A stretch of 64,000 nucleotides of DNA, from positions 542,514 to 606,513 of the forward strand of contig NZ_JAPCHX010000004.1 in NCBI RefSeq assembly GCF_026107415.2, in the 5' to 3' direction. Source of the stretch: Microbacterium sp. MPKO10. Its GTDB lineage: Bacteria; Actinomycetota; Actinomycetes; Actinomycetales; Microbacteriaceae. Positions 60,244 through 64,000 of this stretch are shown here, in pieces (the stretch's first letter is position 1; every line of letters starts with the position of its first letter). The translations under genes and the position numbers were made by a program. The notes beneath the pieces were generated by a model that was given only the letters and a program-made list of their open reading frames with translations, made no database searches and had not been told where the DNA came from.

Positions 60244-60858
60244 ATGAACCGAAAGCGACGGTTGACCCGTGAGGAGCAGAAGATGCGGACCCGAGAAGAG
60301 CTCCGCGCATCCGCGGCTCAGCTCTTCGCCGAGAAGGGCGTCAATGGAGCTTCGGTAGAGCAGATCGCAGAGAACGCGGGGTATAGTCGCGGTGCCTTCT
60401 ACAGCAACTTCAAGGATAAAAATGAACTGGTCTCCGAACTGCTCGAAGAGCGCACTCGGTGCGAGTTGGAGGAGGTAACCCAGATCACGGCAGGGAAAGC
60501 ACCGTTTGACGCGTTGCGCGATTGGCATCGCGCTCGCGCGGAGAACCTTGACGACTGGCTTTCGCTGCGCACTGAGCTCCTGCTCTATGCAATGCGGAAC
60601 CCCAGCTTTCGTCCACGTATGGCCGACTGCGAGCGTGTGGCACTCCATGCGCATGAATCGAGCATCGAGTCGGCCGCTGCCGGGGCCCACGCCGAGCTTC
60701 CGGCACCAGCGCAATTATTGGCCTTGATCCTGCATACGCTCGAAGATGGTCTCCTGTTTCAGCGCATGCTCTTTCCAGACGAAATCTCTGATGAGGTTGT
60801 CGTCGATGCAGCGGAGCTCCTGTTGAGAACGTGGCTGAGGAGCTCGAGCGATGGATAG
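60244..60858 (+). CDS. TetR family transcriptional regulator
   Basis: This 204-residue TetR-type regulator has N-terminal HTH RTREELRASAAQLFAEKGVN, GASVEQIAENAGYSRGAFYS and NFKDKNEL. The C-terminal all-helical ligand domain starts RDWHRARAENLDDWLSLRTE. ATG at 60244 is next to the truncated monooxygenase gene in divergent orientation, so its original target may be lost. The 278-bp downstream gap (60859-61136) shows no gene; the epoxide hydrolase behind it may be a present target. Ligand unknown. Confidence 0.9.
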   Translation: MNRKRRLTREEQKMRTREELRASAAQLFAEKGVNGASVEQIAENAGYSRGAFYSNFKDKNELVSELLEERTRCELEEVTQITAGKAPFDALRDWHRARAENLDDWLSLRTELLLYAMRNPSFRPRMADCERVALHAHESSIESAAAGAHAELPAPAQLLALILHTLEDGLLFQRMLFPDEISDEVVVDAAELLLRTWLRSSSDG

Positions 60859-61136
60859 CTCACTCGAAGGAGTTCGTCATTCTCTCGGTGGGTCGCACGA
60901 TCAAAGTCGATCGAGATCCTGGGTGATGGGTCATCACCAGCACCTCCTCAATCTGCGGATTCCGACAGGTTAGGGCACGACCGCTGGATCCATCCAGGGT
61001 GAGGGACAAACCAATCCTGGCTACAATCTCCACACAAACAAGAGCCTTAGCCAGGAGTGATGCTTCGGAAGGTTAAAACACCCAGCCTCGCCGAAGTGCA
61101 ATCCAAAACACTACATCAACACGTCCTAGGAGCTTT

Positions 61137-62318
61137 ATGTCTCGCCCTACCGAAAGTGTCCGAGCCTTTCACGCCAAAGCGACTGACGCCGACCTCGACG
61201 ATTTGCGCGAGCGCCTTGTGACAGCGCGGCTACCTGAGATGGAGCCAGTTCCTAGAACTGCAATCGACTCAGACCGGTGGTCGCAAGGCGTCCCGCTCAC
61301 TGAACTCGTCAATGTCACGGATTACTGGCGCACGGAATACAACTGGCGCGCTTTCGAAGAGCGCCTCGACCGCATCGGTCAGTACAGTACGAGTATCGAA
61401 GGGCTACAGATCCGATTCCTCCACCGGCAATCGACACGAAAGGATGCCACGCCGCTGATTCTTACGCACGGTTGGCCCGGCAGCATCGCCGAGTTTATCG
61501 ACATCGTGGAAGAACTGACAGAGCCAGTAGATCCAGCCACACCCGCCTTTCACATAGTGGCTCCTTCGCTCCCGGGATTCGGCTTCAGCGACAAGCCGAA
61601 GACGCCCGGGTGGGACGTCGGCAAGATTGCGTCCGCGTGGGTGACTCTAATGGAAAGACTTGGGTACGGCACATTCCTAGCTCACGGCGGAGACTGGGGA
61701 GGTGTGATCACTACGGTTCTTGCAGGCAGATACCCCGAGAACGTGCTTGGCATCCATACCACTCTCGCCCAAGCACCGCCCGGACTGACCACCGAAGGGT
61801 TGACGCCGACGGAACGGCAGTGGACCGAGGATACACGCAATTTCTACCGTGACCGCGGAGCTTATGCTAAGCAACAAGGGACGCGGCCTCAGACCATCGG
61901 ATACTCACTCGTCGATTCACCGGTCGGGCTCTTGGCATGGATCTTGGACAAATTCGCCGAGTGGTCGGACACCTTAGACAGCCCATTCGAGAAGATCTCT
62001 CGAGATCGAATACTTGACGACGTCACGCTGTATTGGCTGACGCGTACTGGTGCGTCTGCGGCGCGCATCTATTTCGAAAGCCACGGCGGAGTCAATGCCC
62101 TTGATCCAGAACTTTGCGTGGACATCCCGTCCGCGATTACGATCTACCCCCGTGACATTGAGAAATGCCCTCGGCCCTGGGCGCAGGAACGGTACCGGCA
62201 GATCGTCCGCTGGGCTGAGCCCGAAGCCGGAGGGCATTTTCCGTCGCTTGAGGTTCCAGACCACTTCGTCAAGGATCTGCAGCAAGGACTCGCGGCTGTA
62301 CTTGCTGCCCGCCAATGA
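61137..62318 (+). CDS. Epoxide hydrolase (EHN type)
   Basis: This 393-residue epoxide hydrolase has the N-terminal EHN domain (AFHAKATDADLDDLRERLVT, QGVPLTELVNVTDYWRTEYN, W..FE.RL region) and an alpha/beta hydrolase core: oxyanion region LILTHGWPGSIAEFIDIVEE, PSLPGFGFSDKP, nucleophile Asp in HGGDWGGVITT and catalytic His in EPEAGGHFPSLEVPDHFVKD. Tyr residues in the cap (YPRDIEKCPRPWAQERY) are of the family type. It opens epoxides to diols in the cytoplasm. Codon use is less GC-biased than in the core genes, consistent with acquisition. Confidence 0.93.
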   Translation: MSRPTESVRAFHAKATDADLDDLRERLVTARLPEMEPVPRTAIDSDRWSQGVPLTELVNVTDYWRTEYNWRAFEERLDRIGQYSTSIEGLQIRFLHRQSTRKDATPLILTHGWPGSIAEFIDIVEELTEPVDPATPAFHIVAPSLPGFGFSDKPKTPGWDVGKIASAWVTLMERLGYGTFLAHGGDWGGVITTVLAGRYPENVLGIHTTLAQAPPGLTTEGLTPTERQWTEDTRNFYRDRGAYAKQQGTRPQTIGYSLVDSPVGLLAWILDKFAEWSDTLDSPFEKISRDRILDDVTLYWLTRTGASAARIYFESHGGVNALDPELCVDIPSAITIYPRDIEKCPRPWAQERYRQIVRWAEPEAGGHFPSLEVPDHFVKDLQQGLAAVLAARQ

Positions 62319-62649
62319 TTGGAAAGTCACAACGCTTGGCGGCGATGAGAGCGGACAGCATTTGCCGCGCCATCAGTGGGCGCCCCCAATGGTCTTCACT
62401 GAACGCCTGGGCAGATTCATGAAGTCCGCCGCTCCACGAAATACCGTCGGCGAAGAGCGGACCCAAGTAGCCAGCCAGTACCAGCGGTGCCTTCCCACGG
62501 CTTTGACGCCACGGACAACCCAGTGCTCAGCAGTGGCTTAAAGCGTCATCTCCGCGGCCGTGCAAGCGTGGGCGCGAGCAATTCAACTCGATCTCGAGCA
62601 ATACTTCCGCAGCGAGCAAGAGGTCAAGTGTGTCCGTCACCTCAGCTGA
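62319..62649. other. Non-coding stretch after the epoxide hydrolase
   Basis: No convincing gene is seen in these ~330 bp. Short open frames on both strands show no family likeness. The stretch lies between intact accessory genes and a possible zinc-finger remnant and is probably decayed DNA. Confidence 0.5.
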
Positions 62650-62790
62650 CGAGCATCGGGGCCGTCGATCTCGTGCACAACGTCAGCGCACGCCCGACAA
62701 AGAAGACCCTTGGAGCCGACTACTAGTTTCTTGAGGTCGTTCTCTCCCTCCACGGCGTTTACCGATGCAGGAGTAGACAACAGTCGCCAG
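62650..62790 (-). pseudogene. Possible remnant of a ClpX-type zinc-finger protein
   Basis: On the minus strand, ENDLKKLVVGSKGLLCRACADVVHEI resembles the second half of a ClpX C4 zinc finger (VKKLIAGPGVYICDECV.L..EI), written here in two parts as ENDLKKLVVGSKGLLC and RACADVVHEI. A first Cys pair would be expected about 15 residues earlier. A neighbouring frame reads VVYSCIGKRRG (compare CSFCGKR), so a frameshift and loss of one Cys are needed. A weak call made by motif only. Confidence 0.35.
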
Positions 62791-62811
62791 CTCGATGTCC
62801 TTGGACGGCGC

Positions 62812-63606
62812 CTAGATGTACTGACCGGGGACATTGATTGACGCTGGCGTCAGGTCCCGAGGGTCTTCCACCCTTGGAAGGAATCGGCTCAGGTACGCGG
62901 ATGCTGTAAGGAGTCCTCTGGAGCTCGCGTCGAGATTCTGACGCCATTCGTCCAGTTGAACGAGGGCGGCCGATGCGTTGCCATGGTGATGGATCTGGTC
63001 GATCGCTGAGGCGATCGTCGCCAAGGGGAAGCTTCCTCGGCGTAGCAGTACGGCCACGCGGGCGTCGAGGACGTCGTCCTTTGCGTACTCGCGGTGCCCG
63101 GTTGAGTGTCGGCGTGGGTGCATGATGCCGGCCTTTTCCCATCCGCGCAGCGTCGCCGGGGTGACGCCGACGTGTCGCGCGAGTTCGCCGACGGAATAGG
63201 TGGCAGCAGGTGTCGGAGCCGTCGAATCAAGTGGGTTGACAGCACGCAGGACGGCCTCGAGCTCCCTCAGCGTGTCACGCCCTGCCGCGAGCTGCGCGTG
63301 GGCCTTGTCTAAGGCCTCGAGAGCATCGCCCGGACGACCGCTTGTGACCGCCGTCATTATCGGAATCGCGCCCTGATGTCCGATGGCGCGAGCCAGGGTC
63401 GTGAACGCGAGCAGCTGATCAAGATGACCCTGGTCATACGTGCGATACCCAGCCGGTGTGCGTCGCGAGGCGGCGATGACCCGCTGTGCCTCGTAGTTGC
63501 GCACTGTCTGCGCCGACAGCCCGGCCGCACGGGCGAGATCGACCGGCCTGAAGCTGCGACCAGTGTTTGAGGGTTTCGCGACTGACTCTGCGGGCAATAG
63601 AACCAC
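62812..63606 (-). CDS. TioE-type regulator with two MerR-like HTH domains
   Basis: This 264-residue protein carries two MerR-type HTH units: residues ~18-60 (FRPVDLARAAGLSAQTVRNY, EAQRVIAASRRTPAGYRTYD) and ~136-180 (YSVGELARHVGVTPATLRGW, EKAGIMHPRRHSTGHREYAK). This double form is described as the TioE family in Actinobacteria. There are no metal-binding Cys. GTG start at 63606. It is divergent from an immunity-like gene across an inverted repeat at 63612-63639, so it probably controls that gene and itself. Confidence 0.9.
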   Translation of the reverse strand: MVLLPAESVAKPSNTGRSFRPVDLARAAGLSAQTVRNYEAQRVIAASRRTPAGYRTYDQGHLDQLLAFTTLARAIGHQGAIPIMTAVTSGRPGDALEALDKAHAQLAAGRDTLRELEAVLRAVNPLDSTAPTPAATYSVGELARHVGVTPATLRGWEKAGIMHPRRHSTGHREYAKDDVLDARVAVLLRRGSFPLATIASAIDQIHHHGNASAALVQLDEWRQNLDASSRGLLTASAYLSRFLPRVEDPRDLTPASINVPGQYI

Positions 63607-63611
63607 AACCT

Positions 63612-63639
63612 TTCATCGGTTCTTCAAAGTTACGATGAA
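63612..63639. promoter_or_regulatory. Inverted repeat between TioE-type and immunity-like genes
   Basis: TTCATCG (63612-63618) and CGATGAA (63633-63639) are exact inverted copies with a 14-bp spacer. They fill the 38-bp gap between the two divergent start codons, where a MerR-type regulator would bind. Confidence 0.6.
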
Positions 63640-63644
63640 TGAGC

Positions 63645-64000
63645 ATGACTACCAACTCAAGACCAATCGGCCGTGTTCAGCGCACCCCAGACTTTTACCT
63701 GTCCATGGGGGACCTGCGCGCGGTGGCGGCGTTCAACGTCGCATGTGCGTTGCAGGTTATTGACCTCTTCGAGGCCGTGAACCCGCATGACGAGCGACCG
63801 CGTGATGCGTTGGTCGCGGTAGAGAACTTCGTGCGGGGTGGCCCGCGGTCCCGCGCGCAGCGCATCAGTGCGCCCGCTGCTCATCGAGCCTCTAAAGAGG
63901 TCATCGGCGCTGCCTCGCATGCGGCGATGGCAGCCGGTGATGCTGCGGCTTCTGCCTATATTCACCCGCTGACCGACGCCGCCCAGGCCGGCCACATCCT
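63645..64000 (+). CDS. Putative immunity protein (Imm5-like), runs off window
   Basis: The first ~118 residues read MTTNSRPIGRVQRTPDFYLS, then MGDLRAVAAFNVACALQVID, LFEAVNPHDERPRDALVAVE and a helical Ala-rich part ending AAASAYIHPLTDAAQAGHI at the window edge. The pattern (M.LR.VAAFN..CA...L.LFE...P.D.RPR.A..A...F, then HPL....Q..HIL) matches the Imm5-like putative immunity family common in Actinobacteria. Such proteins are named from toxin neighbourhoods, but solitary copies beside regulators are frequent. No toxin is visible in the window. Confidence 0.75.
   Translation, partial: MTTNSRPIGRVQRTPDFYLSMGDLRAVAAFNVACALQVIDLFEAVNPHDERPRDALVAVENFVRGGPRSRAQRISAPAAHRASKEVIGAASHAAMAAGDAAASAYIHPLTDAAQAGHI

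Noticed and set aside
62269..62649. Short frames between the epoxide hydrolase and the zinc-finger-like remnant
   Set aside because: No recognisable domain, inconsistent codon use and overlap with the hydrolase end.
1..64000. CRISPR arrays or defence islands
   Set aside because: No regularly spaced repeats with unique spacers; the only tandem repeats are contiguous 15-24-bp units. EVE and Imm5-like proteins alone do not make a defence system.

Overview
The window looks like chromosome of a high-GC actinobacterium, most probably Microbacteriaceae (Microbacterium-like). The grounds are uniform GC-rich coding DNA, many ATGA stop/start overlaps and actinobacterial families and synteny: lhr next to nei, a SIP-type ferric-siderophore reductase under a DtxR-type iron box, a CGNR regulator, an epoxide hydrolase of the EHN type and a two-HTH TioE regulator. 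The octamer GGATGCTG/CAGCATCC is repeated about once per kb. No tRNA, rRNA or CRISPR array was found.

Layout. 1-5102: plant-hemicellulose locus with a leftward sugar ABC transporter and alpha-xylosidase operon and a divergent acetyl-xylan esterase, sharing an intergenic pair of LacI-type operators. 5103-17681: an acquired segment. It starts with decayed fragments (methyltransferase, IS982-like transposase) and ends with an 88%-identical decayed copy of the last 114 bp of the esterase gene. Inside it is a MarR-regulated LLM-flavin oxidoreductase plus Old Yellow Enzyme operon. That operon is cut in two by an 8.6-kb integrative mobilizable element (7657-16233). The element carries a large serine integrase, a rolling-circle Rep with P-loop domain, MobC, relaxase, an overlapping MobB-like membrane protein and a mercury-resistance module (transport protein, merA, merR with operator). 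Both attachment junctions can be read to the base: a 9-bp core CGCATATCG, with the element ends forming a 44-bp dyad when joined. Excision would restore the LLM gene exactly in frame.

17688-27658: a second sugar locus. A seven-gene leftward operon (binding protein, two permeases, Gfo/Idh dehydrogenase, sugar isomerase/epimerase-like TIM barrel, ThuA, second Gfo/Idh) is divergent from its own LacI regulator, with matching operators in front of both, followed by a GH51 arabinofuranosidase. The combination suggests glycoside breakdown through 3-keto intermediates together with arabinose release. 27743-42078: mixed core and housekeeping genes (CGNR regulator, ComB-like phosphatase, EVE protein, DEAD-box helicase, CorA, GNAT, GH38 alpha-mannosidase, membrane protein, NUDIX, esterase, GIY-YIG protein, Ddl). 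42110-48085: lhr-nei DNA repair pair. 48055-59459: siderophore reductase, ArsR/MFS pair, nucleoside hydrolase, HAD phosphatase, small DUF proteins, SulP transporter with MerR regulator, MetE-like protein, esterase, DedA protein.

59476-64000: a decayed accessory stretch with an IS3 OrfA remnant, a flavin monooxygenase 3' fragment, an orphan TetR regulator, an epoxide hydrolase, a possible ClpX-zinc-finger remnant, and a TioE regulator divergent from an immunity-like protein that runs off the window.

Two genome-wide habits stand out. One is the GGATGCTG octamer, present everywhere except the acquired stretches. The other is a tendency to grow short imperfect tandem repeats, both in intergenic linkers and as in-frame low-complexity inserts in conserved enzymes (Lhr, Ddl, ComB-like, membrane protein tail).
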